Origin: Phyllobacterium zundukense
Lineage (GTDB): Bacteria > Pseudomonadota > Alphaproteobacteria > Rhizobiales > Rhizobiaceae
DNA: 64,000 nt
Direction: 5' to 3'
NCBI RefSeq assembly: GCF_002764115.1
Contig: NZ_CP017940.1
Location: forward strand, 124,001-188,000
Under the pieces are notes generated by a model. The model searched no databases. It saw nothing but the letters and a program-made list of their open reading frames with translations, and was not told the DNA's origin. Shown here in pieces: positions 20,008 through 29,453 of the stretch. Every line of letters starts with the position of its first letter. Position 1 is the stretch's first letter. The position numbers and the translations under genes were made by a program.

Positions 20008-21123
20008 ATGAAGAAGTCACTGTTTTCGGGCGTTGCACTTGCTGCAATGCTCGCGTTGAGTGGTCATGCCTATGCTGATCTTTTGATCGGTGTCGGTGGT
20101 CCGCTGACCGGCCCGAACGCCGCTTTCGGCGCTCAGCTGCAGAAGGGTGCAGAAGCTGCTATCGCTGAGATCAATGCTGCCGGTGGCATCAATGGCGAGC
20201 AGGTCAAGCTTTCGCTTGGCGATGACGTTTCCGATCCGAAGCAGGGCATTTCCGTTGCCAACAAGTTCGTTGCCGACGGCGTGAAGTTTGTAATCGGCCA
20301 CTTCAACTCGGGCGTGTCGATTCCAGCATCGGAAGTCTATGCTGAAAACGGCATTCTCGAAATCACTCCTGCTGCAACAAACCCGGTCTTCACCGAACGC
20401 GGTCTGTGGAACACTTTCCGTACTTGCGGTCGCGATGACCAGCAGGGCGTGGTAGCCGGGACATACATTGCCGAGAAGTTCAAGGACGCCAAGGTTGCGG
20501 TCGTTCATGACAAGACACCATATGGTCAGGGTCTTGCTGACGAAACCAAGAAGACGCTGAACGCCAAAGGCCTCAAGGAAGCGATGTACGAAGGCGTGAA
20601 CGTCGGCGACAAGGACTTCTCCGCGCTGATCGCCAAGGCAAAGGAAGCCGGTGTTACGGTTCTCTATTGGGGTGGTCTGCATACCGAAGCTGGTCTGATC
20701 ATCCGCCAGCTCGCTGACCAGGGTCTGAAGGTCACCTTCATCTCCGGCGACGGTATCGTTTCGAACGAACTCGCTTCGATCGCTGGTGACGCTGTCGCAG
20801 GCACGCTCAACACCTTTGGTCCGGATCCGAGCAAAAACCCTGCCAACAAGGAACTCGTTGAGAAGTTCCGCGCACAGGGCTTTGAGCCGGAAGCGTATAC
20901 CCTTTATGCATATGCAGCAGCTCAGGTTATCGCAGATGCAGCAAAGGCCGCCGGATCGAATGATCCAGAAGCCGTTGCGAAGACCATGAAGGAAAAGGGT
21001 CCGTTCAAGACCGTTCTTGGCGACATTGCCTTCGACGAAAAAGGCGATCCGAAGCTTCCAGGCTACGTCATGTACGAATGGAAGAAGGGTGAAGACGGCA
21101 AGTACAGCTACTTCCAGCAGTAA
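20008..21123 (+). CDS. livJ: Branched-chain amino acid binding protein, copy 1
   Basis: Periplasmic substrate-binding protein of the importer, 371 residues. Signal peptide [19 protein letters not shown] with cleavage after AYA, then the type I periplasmic-binding fold with [17 protein letters not shown] and [12 protein letters not shown] motifs. ATG at 20008 rather than the open frame from 19936, since only this start gives a signal peptide. Followed by a terminator and then by a close paralogue of identical length. Ligand likely Leu/Ile/Val, but related proteins bind other amino acids such as alanine or GABA. Confidence 0.93.
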   Translation: MKKSLFSGVALAAMLALSGHAYADLLIGVGGPLTGPNAAFGAQLQKGAEAAIAEINAAGGINGEQVKLSLGDDVSDPKQGISVANKFVADGVKFVIGHFNSGVSIPASEVYAENGILEITPAATNPVFTERGLWNTFRTCGRDDQQGVVAGTYIAEKFKDAKVAVVHDKTPYGQGLADETKKTLNAKGLKEAMYEGVNVGDKDFSALIAKAKEAGVTVLYWGGLHTEAGLIIRQLADQGLKVTFISGDGIVSNELASIAGDAVAGTLNTFGPDPSKNPANKELVEKFRAQGFEPEAYTLYAYAAAQVIADAAKAAGSNDPEAVAKTMKEKGPFKTVLGDIAFDEKGDPKLPGYVMYEWKKGEDGKYSYFQQ

Positions 21124-21146
21124 GCCTTCCATTTAATACTATCAGT

Positions 21147-21173
21147 GAATGCCCGGCCTGGTGCCGGGCATTT
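21147..21173 (+). terminator. Terminator after first binding-protein gene
   Basis: GCCCGGC and GCCGGGC arms around a 5-base loop, followed by ATTTC. The T tract is short, so it may only attenuate. It separates the two binding-protein genes. Confidence 0.6.
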
Positions 21174-21352
21174 CATAATCCGATAAATCGTTTTCTTGTA
21201 TAAATATTCTTTTTTGTGTTGCGGCATGCTCCTGCACTAAACGAACTCACCGTTCGGATGCTGGATACCTAATATTTCGTTTGGATTTAATCTTTGCACG
21301 CCAGACTTGTTGAGATGACGGGTTTTAATATTTTTCAAAGTGGAGTTTTTGA

Positions 21353-22468
21353 ATGACGAAGTCTCTTATCCCTGGGATTGCCCTGGCTGCAATGCTTATG
21401 CTTGCTGCACCGGCCGGTGCAGATATTCTGATTGGTGTTGGTGCTCCTTTGACCGGTCCGAATGCGGCGATGGGTGCCCAGATCAAGCGCGGCGCCGAGG
21501 CAGCAATGGCTGAAATAAATGCGGCTGGCGGGATCAATGGCGAGCAGATAGCGCTTGCTTTCGGGGACGACGTTTCCGATCCGAAACAGGGTATTTCTGT
21601 TGCCAACAAGTTTGCGGCCGACGGCGTGAAGTTCGTTATTGGTCATTACAATTCCGGCGTATCGATCCCGGCATCGGATGTTTATGCCGAGAATGGCATC
21701 CTCCAGATAACGCCGGCGTCAACCAATCCGAAATATACCGAGCGCGGCCTGTGGAACACATTCCGTACCTGTGGCCGCGATGACCAGCAGGGCAAGATTG
21801 CCGGCGCCTATATTGCCGAGCACTTCAAGAACGCCAGGATTGCCATTGTCAACGACAAAACCCCCTACGGTCAGGGTCTCGCCGATGAAACCAAGAAAGC
21901 CCTGAATGCCAATGGCGTTGCCGAAGTACTCAACGAAGGCGTCCATACGGGTGACAAGGACTTCTCCGCATTGATCAGTAAGGTTAAGGAAGCCGGAGTT
22001 ACCGTATTCTACTGGGGCGGCGTGCATACCGAGGCGGGCCTGATTATGCGCCAACTGGCCGATCAAGGCCTGAAAGTGCAGTTTATTTCTGGCGCGGCGA
22101 TCGTATCTAACGAACTTGCCTCAATCGCAGGCGACGCAGTCATTGGCACGCTCAATACGTTCGGTCCCGACCCACGCAACAACCCAGCTAACAAGGAACT
22201 CATCGAGAAGTTCAGGGCCGAAGGATTCGAGCCGGAAGCCTTCACACTTTATTCCTACGGTGCTGTCCAGGCTCTTGCAGCTGCGGCAAACGCTGCTGAA
22301 TCAAATGATCCGGAACTGGTGGCCAAGGCCTTGAAGCAAAACGGTCCATTCAAGACAGTCCTTGGCGATCTGGCTTTTGATGAAAAAGGCGATCCGAAGT
22401 TCCCGGGTTATGTCATGTATGAATGGAGAAAGGGACCGGACGGCAAGATCAGCTACTTCCAGCAGTAG
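21353..22468 (+). CDS. Branched-chain amino acid binding protein, copy 2
   Basis: Second periplasmic binding protein, also 371 residues and alignable to copy 1 end to end without gaps; by eye about four residues in five are identical, with differences concentrated in the signal peptide and scattered surface positions. It has its own signal peptide (cleavage near AGA) and conserves the ligand-site motifs [13 protein letters not shown] and [11 protein letters not shown] 229-base AT-rich gap and a terminator precede it, so it may have its own promoter and respond to different conditions. No sign of decay. Confidence 0.92.
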   Translation: MTKSLIPGIALAAMLMLAAPAGADILIGVGAPLTGPNAAMGAQIKRGAEAAMAEINAAGGINGEQIALAFGDDVSDPKQGISVANKFAADGVKFVIGHYNSGVSIPASDVYAENGILQITPASTNPKYTERGLWNTFRTCGRDDQQGKIAGAYIAEHFKNARIAIVNDKTPYGQGLADETKKALNANGVAEVLNEGVHTGDKDFSALISKVKEAGVTVFYWGGVHTEAGLIMRQLADQGLKVQFISGAAIVSNELASIAGDAVIGTLNTFGPDPRNNPANKELIEKFRAEGFEPEAFTLYSYGAVQALAAAANAAESNDPELVAKALKQNGPFKTVLGDLAFDEKGDPKFPGYVMYEWRKGPDGKISYFQQ

Positions 22469-22489
22469 GTTTTCAATTTGAATTAAACT

Positions 22490-22518
22490 GTGAAATGCTC
22501 GGTTTTCTGCCGGGCATT
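22490..22518 (+). terminator. Terminator after second binding-protein gene
   Basis: Imperfect hairpin AATGCTCGG / CCGGGCATT with a TTTTCT loop and trailing TTT, the same kind of element as after copy 1 but degenerate. Confidence 0.5.
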
Positions 22519-22635
22519 TTGCTATTGGACATTTCACTGTCTTGTGATCAATATGCGTTGTTTGCACTGCAGCAATCTTAAGCCAGTTAACGCGGCCAAT
22601 TGATTTTGCCTTCGTCACGATCCGGAGTTTCCGCC

Positions 22636-25600
22636 TTGCCTATAAAGAAAATTCTCGTCGCCAACCGATCGGAAATCGCGATCCGGGTGTTTCGCGCTGC
22701 CAATGAGCTCGGCATGAAAACTGTGGCGATATGGGCGGAAGAGGACAAGCTGGCGCTGCATCGCTTCAAGGCCGATGAATCCTATCAGGTTGGGCGTGGC
22801 CCTCATCTGGCCAAGGATATGGGCCCGATCGAGAGTTATCTGTCGATCGAAGAAATCATTCGCGTCGCCAAGCTCTCCGGCGCCGACGCCATTCATCCAG
22901 GTTACGGCCTTCTTTCGGAAAGTCCGGAGTTTGCCGAGGCTTGCGCCGGGGCTGGTATCATCTTCATCGGCCCCAAGCCCGAGACCATGCGCCGCCTTGG
23001 CAATAAGGTTGCAGCACGCAATCTGGCGATTGAGATCGGTGTTCCGGTGGTTCCTGCCACCGAGCCACTCCCTGACGACATGGAAGCGGTCAAGGCCATG
23101 GCCGAGCAGATCGGTTATCCGGTCATGTTGAAAGCGTCATGGGGCGGCGGCGGGCGCGGCATGCGTGCTATCTTCTCGCCGGATGACGTTGCCCGAGAAG
23201 TCACGGAAGGCAAGCGTGAAGCCAAGGCGGCCTTCGGCAAGGATGAGGTCTATCTCGAAAAGCTGGTGCAACGGGCACGCCATGTGGAAGTGCAGATACT
23301 CGGCGATACACATGGCAATGCGGTGCATCTGTTCGAGCGCGACTGCTCGATCCAGCGGCGTAACCAAAAGGTGGTGGAGCGCGCTCCCGCTCCTTATCTC
23401 AATGAAGCCCAGCGCAAGGAAATCTCGGATTACGGCCTGAAGATCGCCAAGGCGACGAATTATATCGGTGCCGGGACGATCGAGTTCCTGATGGACGCCG
23501 ATACTGGCGATTTCTATTTCATCGAGGTCAATCCGCGTATCCAGGTCGAACACACCGTAACGGAAGAAGTGACCGGTATAGACATCGTCAAGGCCCAGAT
23601 CCGCATCCTTGAAGGCGCAACAATCGGCACGCCGGAATCAGGTGTACCCGCGCAAAAAGATATCAAGCTGAACGGCCATGCGCTGCAGTGTCGTATCACC
23701 ACGGAAGATCCGGAACAGAATTTCATCCCGGACTACGGTCGCATCACCGCCTATCGCGGCGCAACCGGCTTTGGTATCCGGCTCGACGGCGGTACGGCCT
23801 ATTCGGGTGCCGTGATCACACGTTTTTACGACCCTCTACTGGAAAAGATCACTGCGTGGTCGCCAACGGCCGACGAGACGATCCACAGGATGCACCGGGC
23901 ATTGCGCGAGTTCCGCATCCGCGGTGTCGCCACGAACCTGACCTTCCTTGAAGCCATCATCACGCATCCGAAGTTCCTGGACCATTCCTACACAACCAAA
24001 TTCATCGACACGACGCCGGAACTATTCGCTCAGGTGAAGCGGCAAGATCGTGCCACCAAACTTCTCACATACCTGGCTGACGTGACTGTGAACGGGCATC
24101 CCGAAACCAAGGGCCGCGCCATGCCACCCAAGGAAGCTGCGCTGCCACGGGTGCCGTTCATCGAGACGCCAATTCCAGACGGTACCAAGCAGCTTCTCGA
24201 TCAACTTGGGCCGAAGAAGTTTGCCGAGTGGATGCGCGATGAGAAACGTGTGTTGTTCACTGACACGACAATGCGCGACGGTCACCAATCGCTGCTCGCG
24301 ACCCGCATGCGCACCTATGACATCGCCCGTGTTGCCGGCACTTATGCTCGCGCGCTGCCGCAATTGTTCTCACTGGAGTGTTGGGGCGGGGCAACGTTCG
24401 ATGTGGCCATGCGGTTCCTGACAGAAGATCCGTGGGAGCGTCTTGCGGAAATCCGCGAGCAAGCGCCGAACATTCTGCTGCAGATGCTGCTGCGCGGCGC
24501 CAATGGTGTCGGGTACAAGAGCTATCCTGACAACGTCGTGAAATATTTCGTGCAGCAGGCTGCGCGGGGCGGCATCGATGTTTTCCGCGTGTTCGACAGT
24601 CTGAACTGGGTCGAGAACATGCGTGTCACCATGGATGCGGTCGTGGAGGAGAACAAGCTCTGCGAAGCTGCGATTTGCTATACTGGCGACATCCTGAATT
24701 CTGCCCGGCCGAAATACGATCTGAAATATTATGTCGATCTTGCCCAGCAAGTGGAAAAGGCTGGCGCGCATATCATCGCCGTCAAGGATATGGCAGGCCT
24801 GTTGAAGCCAGGTGCGGCCAAGGTGCTGTTCAAAGCGTTGCGTGAGGCGACCGATCTGCCGTTGCACTTCCATACGCATGACACGTCAGGCATTTCGGCT
24901 GCGACCGTGCTTGCCGCCGTGGATGCGGGCGTGGATGTCGTGGACGCCGCCATGGATGCGCTCTCCGGCAATACCTCGCAGCCCTGCCTCGGTTCGATTG
25001 TCGAGGCGCTGAAGGGTACGGAGCGTGATCCTGGTCTCGATCCGGAATGGATCCGCCGCATTTCCTTCTATTGGGAAGCAGTACGCACGCAATATGCGGC
25101 CTTCGAAAGCGACCTGAAAGGACCAGCGTCAGAAGTTTATTTGCATGAAATGCCAGGCGGCCAGTTCACCAATCTCAAGGAACAGGCGCGCTCGCTTGGC
25201 CTTGAGACCCGCTGGCATGAAGTCGCGCAAGCCTATGCCGACGTCAATCAGATGTTCGGCGATATCGTCAAGGTAACGCCATCCTCCAAGGTTGTCGGCG
25301 ACATGGCGTTGATGATGGTGAGCCAGGATCTTTCTGTTGCCGATGTTAAGAACCCGGACAAGGACATTGCCTTTCCGGATTCGGTCGTGTCGATGATGCG
25401 CGGCGATCTCGGGCAACCGCCAAAAGGCTGGCCCAAGGATATCCAGAAAAAGGTTCTGAAGGACGAAAAGCCGTTCACCGAACGTCCCGGCGCCTTATTG
25501 AAACCGGCCGATCTCGATGCTGAGCGCAAGGAGATCGAGGCAAAGCTGGAACGCAAGATCAGCGACCAGGAATTCGCGTCGTACCTGATGTATCCGAAGG

Positions 25601-26094
25601 TCTTCACGGATTTCGCGGTTACGCACGGAACCTACGGGCCGACAAGCGTCCTGCCGACGCATGTCTATTTCTATGGTCTGGCCCAGGAAGAGGAAGTCTT
25701 TCTCGATATCGAGCGTGGCAAGACACTGGTCGTGCGCAACCAAGCCGTGGGTGAGGCCGACGAAAAGGGCATGTGCACGGTGTTCTTCGAGATGAACGGT
25801 CAGCCACGCCGCGTGAAAGTGCCCGACCGTACGCGTGCCGGAAGTGGCGCTGGCGTCAGGCGCAAAGCTGAACTTGGAAACGACAAGCATGTCGGCGCGC
25901 CAATGCCAGGGATTGTCTCGACGGTGGGGATTTCGACCGGGCAGAAAGTCAATGCAGGTGACGTATTGCTTTCCATCGAAGCGATGAAGATGGAAACCGC
26001 CCTGCGTGCAGAACGCGACGGTACAATTGCCGAAGTACTTGTCCGTGCCGGTGATCAGATCGACGCCAAGGATCTGCTGATCGTTTACGAATAG
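22636..26094 (+). CDS. pyc: Pyruvate carboxylase
   Basis: Biotin enzyme that carboxylates pyruvate to oxaloacetate with ATP and bicarbonate (anaplerosis). Domains in order: biotin carboxylase (residues 1 to about 460; ATP-grasp loop GGGGRGM, IEVNPRIQVEHTVTE), carboxyltransferase (about 540-820; FTDTTMRDGHQS), the PYC-specific conserved domain, and a biotinyl domain with EAMKMET carrying the biotinylated Lys1118. I place the start at TTG 22636 (1152 residues), where the conserved PIKKILVANRSE begins; an upstream TTG at 22600 adds 12 unmatched residues. No in-frame ATG lies near the N-terminus. Confidence 0.97.
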   Translation: MPIKKILVANRSEIAIRVFRAANELGMKTVAIWAEEDKLALHRFKADESYQVGRGPHLAKDMGPIESYLSIEEIIRVAKLSGADAIHPGYGLLSESPEFAEACAGAGIIFIGPKPETMRRLGNKVAARNLAIEIGVPVVPATEPLPDDMEAVKAMAEQIGYPVMLKASWGGGGRGMRAIFSPDDVAREVTEGKREAKAAFGKDEVYLEKLVQRARHVEVQILGDTHGNAVHLFERDCSIQRRNQKVVERAPAPYLNEAQRKEISDYGLKIAKATNYIGAGTIEFLMDADTGDFYFIEVNPRIQVEHTVTEEVTGIDIVKAQIRILEGATIGTPESGVPAQKDIKLNGHALQCRITTEDPEQNFIPDYGRITAYRGATGFGIRLDGGTAYSGAVITRFYDPLLEKITAWSPTADETIHRMHRALREFRIRGVATNLTFLEAIITHPKFLDHSYTTKFIDTTPELFAQVKRQDRATKLLTYLADVTVNGHPETKGRAMPPKEAALPRVPFIETPIPDGTKQLLDQLGPKKFAEWMRDEKRVLFTDTTMRDGHQSLLATRMRTYDIARVAGTYARALPQLFSLECWGGATFDVAMRFLTEDPWERLAEIREQAPNILLQMLLRGANGVGYKSYPDNVVKYFVQQAARGGIDVFRVFDSLNWVENMRVTMDAVVEENKLCEAAICYTGDILNSARPKYDLKYYVDLAQQVEKAGAHIIAVKDMAGLLKPGAAKVLFKALREATDLPLHFHTHDTSGISAATVLAAVDAGVDVVDAAMDALSGNTSQPCLGSIVEALKGTERDPGLDPEWIRRISFYWEAVRTQYAAFESDLKGPASEVYLHEMPGGQFTNLKEQARSLGLETRWHEVAQAYADVNQMFGDIVKVTPSSKVVGDMALMMVSQDLSVADVKNPDKDIAFPDSVVSMMRGDLGQPPKGWPKDIQKKVLKDEKPFTERPGALLKPADLDAERKEIEAKLERKISDQEFASYLMYPKVFTDFAVTHGTYGPTSVLPTHVYFYGLAQEEEVFLDIERGKTLVVRNQAVGEADEKGMCTVFFEMNGQPRRVKVPDRTRAGSGAGVRRKAELGNDKHVGAPMPGIVSTVGISTGQKVNAGDVLLSIEAMKMETALRAERDGTIAEVLVRAGDQIDAKDLLIVYE

Positions 26095-26132
26095 GCTTAC
26101 AGGGATATTCGCATCAGCAAGCTCGTCAATTG

Positions 26133-26162
26133 AAAAAGCCTCCGCATGCGGGGGCTTTTTGT
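26133..26162 (+). terminator. Rho-independent terminator after pyc
   Basis: AAAAAGCCTCCGC stem pairing with GCGGGGGCTTTTT around a short loop, a strong canonical terminator 38 bases after the pyc stop. Confidence 0.88.
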
Positions 26163-26266
26163 CGTTTCAGCTGGCACGCTCACATTATGAAATCGGGTAG
26201 CAATTCAGTGGCGGAAGCCGAGGCCGCAACTTCCCCATTTGCCTATTTATGCATATATACGCATTT

Positions 26267-26290
26267 GATATTGCCGATATCGGCAATATC
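26267..26290. promoter_or_regulatory. 24-base perfect palindrome upstream of the DeoR gene
   Basis: Each 12-base half (GATATTGCCGAT) is the reverse complement of the other, with no spacer. It lies 36 bases before the ATG of the DeoR-family regulator, in the expected promoter zone. Most simply an autoregulatory operator for that regulator; binding is inferred. Confidence 0.65.
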
Positions 26291-26325
26291 CGCTATAGGA
26301 ACGATATGCGCAAAGGGCTGCTTCA

Positions 26326-27108
26326 ATGTTGAAAGATTTGTCGCCGGACGAAAGAAAGAGCATGATCCTCAAGAGGATCAATGAGTCCGGTCGCGTGCTG
26401 GCAAACGCGGTTGCGTCCGAATTTGGCGTCTCGGAAGACTCTATCCGCCGGGATCTGCGGGAACTGGCCGAGCAGGGTCTTGTTCAGCGGTTCCATGGAG
26501 GGGCAGCGAGAAGCAGATTAGGTCCTCGAAGTTTTCAGCAGCGTGCCCGGGATGAGACCGCCGGTAAAAAGGCAATTGCCGCTGCGGCGGCGGCCCGGAT
26601 ACCGGCGAATGCTACGATGCTTCTCGACTCCAGCACAACGGTGCTGGAATTCGTTCGTGCACTTCCTACAGACCTTCAGACATGTATCATCACCGGTTCC
26701 CCCGATATCGCCGCGGCGGCACTCGACCATCCCTGCTGCGAGGTCATCCTTCTGGGCGGAAGCCTGAACCGGCTAACGCGCAGTGCTATCGGGCAATCCA
26801 CGCTGGCTGAAGTCCAGTCCATGCGTGTCGACTATTGTGTACTTGGTGCCTGCGCCGTCGACGAAGGACTGATGCTGCGCGCTGAGAACTATGATGATGC
26901 CCGTATGAAACTGGCGTTTGGTCAGGCATGCAATGAGATCATTCTTCTGGCAACGAGCGAAAAACTTCTCAAACAAGGTCCCTTTGCCATAGGTCCGATA
27001 TCGATCGTATCCACGCTTGTAACCGACAAGACAGCAGATCGCTCAATCCTGGAGCGTATAAGCGAGGCGGGCGTCGAGGTGATCGTCGCAGGCGACAAGC
27101 TTGCGTGA
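26326..27108 (+). CDS. DeoR-family transcriptional regulator
   Basis: 260 residues. N-terminal DeoR helix-turn-helix (about residues 6-58: ILKRINESGRVL, then FGVSEDSIRRDLRELAEQG) and the DeoR sensor domain with the isomerase-like fold that usually senses a sugar phosphate (motifs LDSSTTVLEF, GGSLNR, LGACAVDEGL). Followed 63 bases later by an MFS transporter on the same strand, which may be its target. The palindrome upstream suggests self-control. The ligand is unknown. Confidence 0.88.
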   Translation: MLKDLSPDERKSMILKRINESGRVLANAVASEFGVSEDSIRRDLRELAEQGLVQRFHGGAARSRLGPRSFQQRARDETAGKKAIAAAAAARIPANATMLLDSSTTVLEFVRALPTDLQTCIITGSPDIAAAALDHPCCEVILLGGSLNRLTRSAIGQSTLAEVQSMRVDYCVLGACAVDEGLMLRAENYDDARMKLAFGQACNEIILLATSEKLLKQGPFAIGPISIVSTLVTDKTADRSILERISEAGVEVIVAGDKLA

Positions 27109-27171
27109 TCTGCCCTTTATCAGATGATCTGAATGTCTACCCAGTACCAACGTTCAACAGGTGATGAAACC

Positions 27172-28338
27172 ATGGATGCCTCTGTTTACGCCAGGAAAGC
27201 TGTTTATGGCCGATGGGCTGTGGCGTGGGCTTTCTTTTTCAACGGGTTTCTGATCGGTAGTTGGGCGCCGCAAATCCCGGTGTTCATGACGCGTCTCGGG
27301 ATCAGTGAATTCACGCTTGGTCTCCTCATCCTGGTGTTCGGCGTCGGGGCTTTGTCCTCCATGCCCTGGTGCGGCTATCTTATCGGAAGGTATGGGTCGC
27401 GTGCCGTCGTGAAAGGCTTTGCGGTGTTCTGCTCCTTGTCGCTGTTGCTCGTTGCCCTCGCTCCGAATGTCCTGACCGCAGCGCCCGCACTGTTTCTCTT
27501 CGGCGCTGTGATTGGCGGCATGGATGTCGCGATGAATGCCAATGCGGTGGAGGTGGAGAAAAAGCTGTCGCGTGCGGTCATGTCGTCGTCGCACGGATTC
27601 TGGAGCCTTGGTGGTTTTGCCGGCGGTGGCCTCGGCGGCCTTTTGATTGAGGCGCATGGTTATCTCACGCATGCTGTGGTCGTTACCCTCATCGCTATTG
27701 TGCTTGGCCTTGCGGCTTTTCGCTTCATGATCACCGAAGAAACACCGGTCGTGCATGAGAAGCAGAAGCTGGCGTTTCCAACCAATCCGCTGATTTATTT
27801 GATCGGTCTGATGGCGCTGTTTTCCATGGTGCCCGAAGGTTCCGTGCTGGATTGGGCCGCCCTCTATCTGCAGCAGGAACGTGGCGCGGATATCGCCACT
27901 GCCGGCTTCGCCTTTGCCGCCTTTTCCGGCACGATGTCGATCATGCGCTTTCTGGGAGATAGGGTGCGTGATCGCTTCGGCGCCGTAAACACTTTACGCG
28001 TTTCGGCGCTCATTGGAGCAGCGGGCATGTTGGTGGCAAGTCTTGCACCGACATCCTGGATAGCCATCCTAGCCTTTGCTTTTTCGGGTCTCGGTATTGC
28101 CAATATGGTGCCCATTGCCTTTTCGGCAGCAGGCAATCAGGAGGGGACTTCCTCGGGGGTAGCGCTCAGCATGGTCACGCTGATGGGCTATTCGGGCATA
28201 CTCGTTGCGCCCTCGGCCATCGGTTTTGTCGGCGGCAAGGCCGGTTTCGGACCGGTCTATATGGTGCTTGCCGGACTGTTGATCGTCGTGTTTTTGATGG
28301 CCAATCTCGCGAAAAGTGCCGACAGGAACCAGAACTAA
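27172..28338 (+). CDS. Major facilitator superfamily transporter
   Basis: 388 residues from ATG 27172; an in-frame ATG at 27133 would add 13 hydrophilic residues but has a poor ribosome site. About twelve hydrophobic segments. Between helices 2 and 3 there is the MFS loop motif in the form GYLIGRYGSRAV, and later GDRVRDRFGAVN in the equivalent second-half loop. Resembles the sugar/drug MFS group of the YbjJ type. Downstream of the DeoR regulator and therefore possibly a sugar or sugar-acid permease, but the substrate cannot be inferred. Its end overlaps the patatin gene on the other strand by 4 bases. Confidence 0.85.
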   Translation: MDASVYARKAVYGRWAVAWAFFFNGFLIGSWAPQIPVFMTRLGISEFTLGLLILVFGVGALSSMPWCGYLIGRYGSRAVVKGFAVFCSLSLLLVALAPNVLTAAPALFLFGAVIGGMDVAMNANAVEVEKKLSRAVMSSSHGFWSLGGFAGGGLGGLLIEAHGYLTHAVVVTLIAIVLGLAAFRFMITEETPVVHEKQKLAFPTNPLIYLIGLMALFSMVPEGSVLDWAALYLQQERGADIATAGFAFAAFSGTMSIMRFLGDRVRDRFGAVNTLRVSALIGAAGMLVASLAPTSWIAILAFAFSGLGIANMVPIAFSAAGNQEGTSSGVALSMVTLMGYSGILVAPSAIGFVGGKAGFGPVYMVLAGLLIVVFLMANLAKSADRNQN

Positions 28339-29453
28339 GCCCGCCGCGCTACAACGGCAGGCTTCTTGCGTTGCATGAGGAAATCCGTCACTCGTCTGCC
28401 AGGCTTGTGCGATTTCAGGCCCACATTCATCTCTGGCGCCAGCTCGCCCGACAGGTCGAGCGTGGCGTGTTCGCCAACCGCGTCGAAATGTTCCTCCAGC
28501 CAGTCTTCCGCGGCGGCGCGCCCCAGATCGCGCAGGTATTCGAGGAAGGCCCATTCCGCATTGATCTTGGATGACGCAGCGAGACCCGCAAGGGCTTCAT
28601 CCGCGTCGATGCGATGCATGCGGATATGGCGGTATTCGCCATGTTGAAGCCTGCCCGCGTCGATCAGCGAATTGACAAAAGCAATGGAACGGAGCTCGCG
28701 CAGGAGCGCGGCATTGAAGGTGATCTCGTCGATACGATCGGTGATTTCACGGGCCGTCTTGGGCGTGCCGCGCCGTTCGATCGGATTGATCTGTATCAGC
28801 AGGACATCTTCGCTCTCACTCGAATAGAAGAACGGGTAAAGTGCGGGATTGCCGCCATAGCCGCCATCCCAATAGGGCTCGCCATCGATCTCCACAGCCT
28901 GAAAAATATAGGGAAGACAGGTGGAGGCCATTACGACATCGGCACTGAGTTCCGATTGCGAGAAAACGCGCAGTCGCCCGCTTTCGACATTCGTCGCAGA
29001 AATGAAGAGTTTAAGCTTTGAGCAGGACCTCACACGTTCGAAATCGATCTCCTTTTCAACGACATCCCGCAGGGGGTTGAGGTTGAACGGATTGAGTTCA
29101 TAGGGTGAGAACATCCGCGAGAATTGCTCGAAGAGATTGTATCCCAAACCGTTCTCGACCGACCAGTTGCCAAAGAACCTGTCCCACGGAGAGCGTTGAA
29201 CGGGGCTGAACTGGCCGGTGCGTCCGACTGCGCGCCAGAATTCATGCAGTTTTGCCCGCGCACCCTCTGCACCATTGTGCGACCAGCCATCAGCCAGCGC
29301 CACGGCATTCATCGCGCCAGCACTGGTGCCGGATATGCCTTCGATCGTCAGTCGTCCGTCTTCGAGAATGCGGTCAAGCACGCCCCAGGTGAAGGCGCCG
29401 TGCGAACCGCCGCCTTGCAGCGCGATATTGATCGCCTTGGGTTTAGTACTCAT
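28335..29453 (-). CDS. Patatin-like phospholipase/esterase, coupled to bdhA
   Basis: 372 residues of the patatin family with DUF3734-like C-terminus. Catalytic features are complete: oxyanion loop QGGGSHGAFTWGVLD (residues 13-27), nucleophile elbow GTSAG (Ser near residue 43), and the aspartate in DGGYGGNP (about residue 196), giving a Ser-Asp dyad. The ATG overlaps the TAA of bdhA by one base, so the two are translated together. Because bdhA oxidises 3-hydroxybutyrate, a role in releasing 3-hydroxybutyrate from intracellular polyhydroxybutyrate is attractive, but a membrane lipid substrate is also possible. Confidence 0.87.
   Translation of the reverse strand: MSTKPKAINIALQGGGSHGAFTWGVLDRILEDGRLTIEGISGTSAGAMNAVALADGWSHNGAEGARAKLHEFWRAVGRTGQFSPVQRSPWDRFFGNWSVENGLGYNLFEQFSRMFSPYELNPFNLNPLRDVVEKEIDFERVRSCSKLKLFISATNVESGRLRVFSQSELSADVVMASTCLPYIFQAVEIDGEPYWDGGYGGNPALYPFFYSSESEDVLLIQINPIERRGTPKTAREITDRIDEITFNAALLRELRSIAFVNSLIDAGRLQHGEYRHIRMHRIDADEALAGLAASSKINAEWAFLEYLRDLGRAAAEDWLEEHFDAVGEHATLDLSGELAPEMNVGLKSHKPGRRVTDFLMQRKKPAVVARRA

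Noticed and set aside
20017..21132. 371-codon minus-strand frame
   Set aside because: Mirror of the binding-protein gene, with Cys- and Leu-rich antisense composition; not a gene.
21353..22468. Second binding-protein gene as a decaying duplicate
   Set aside because: Full length, intact signal peptide and all conserved motifs, no stop codons or frameshifts.
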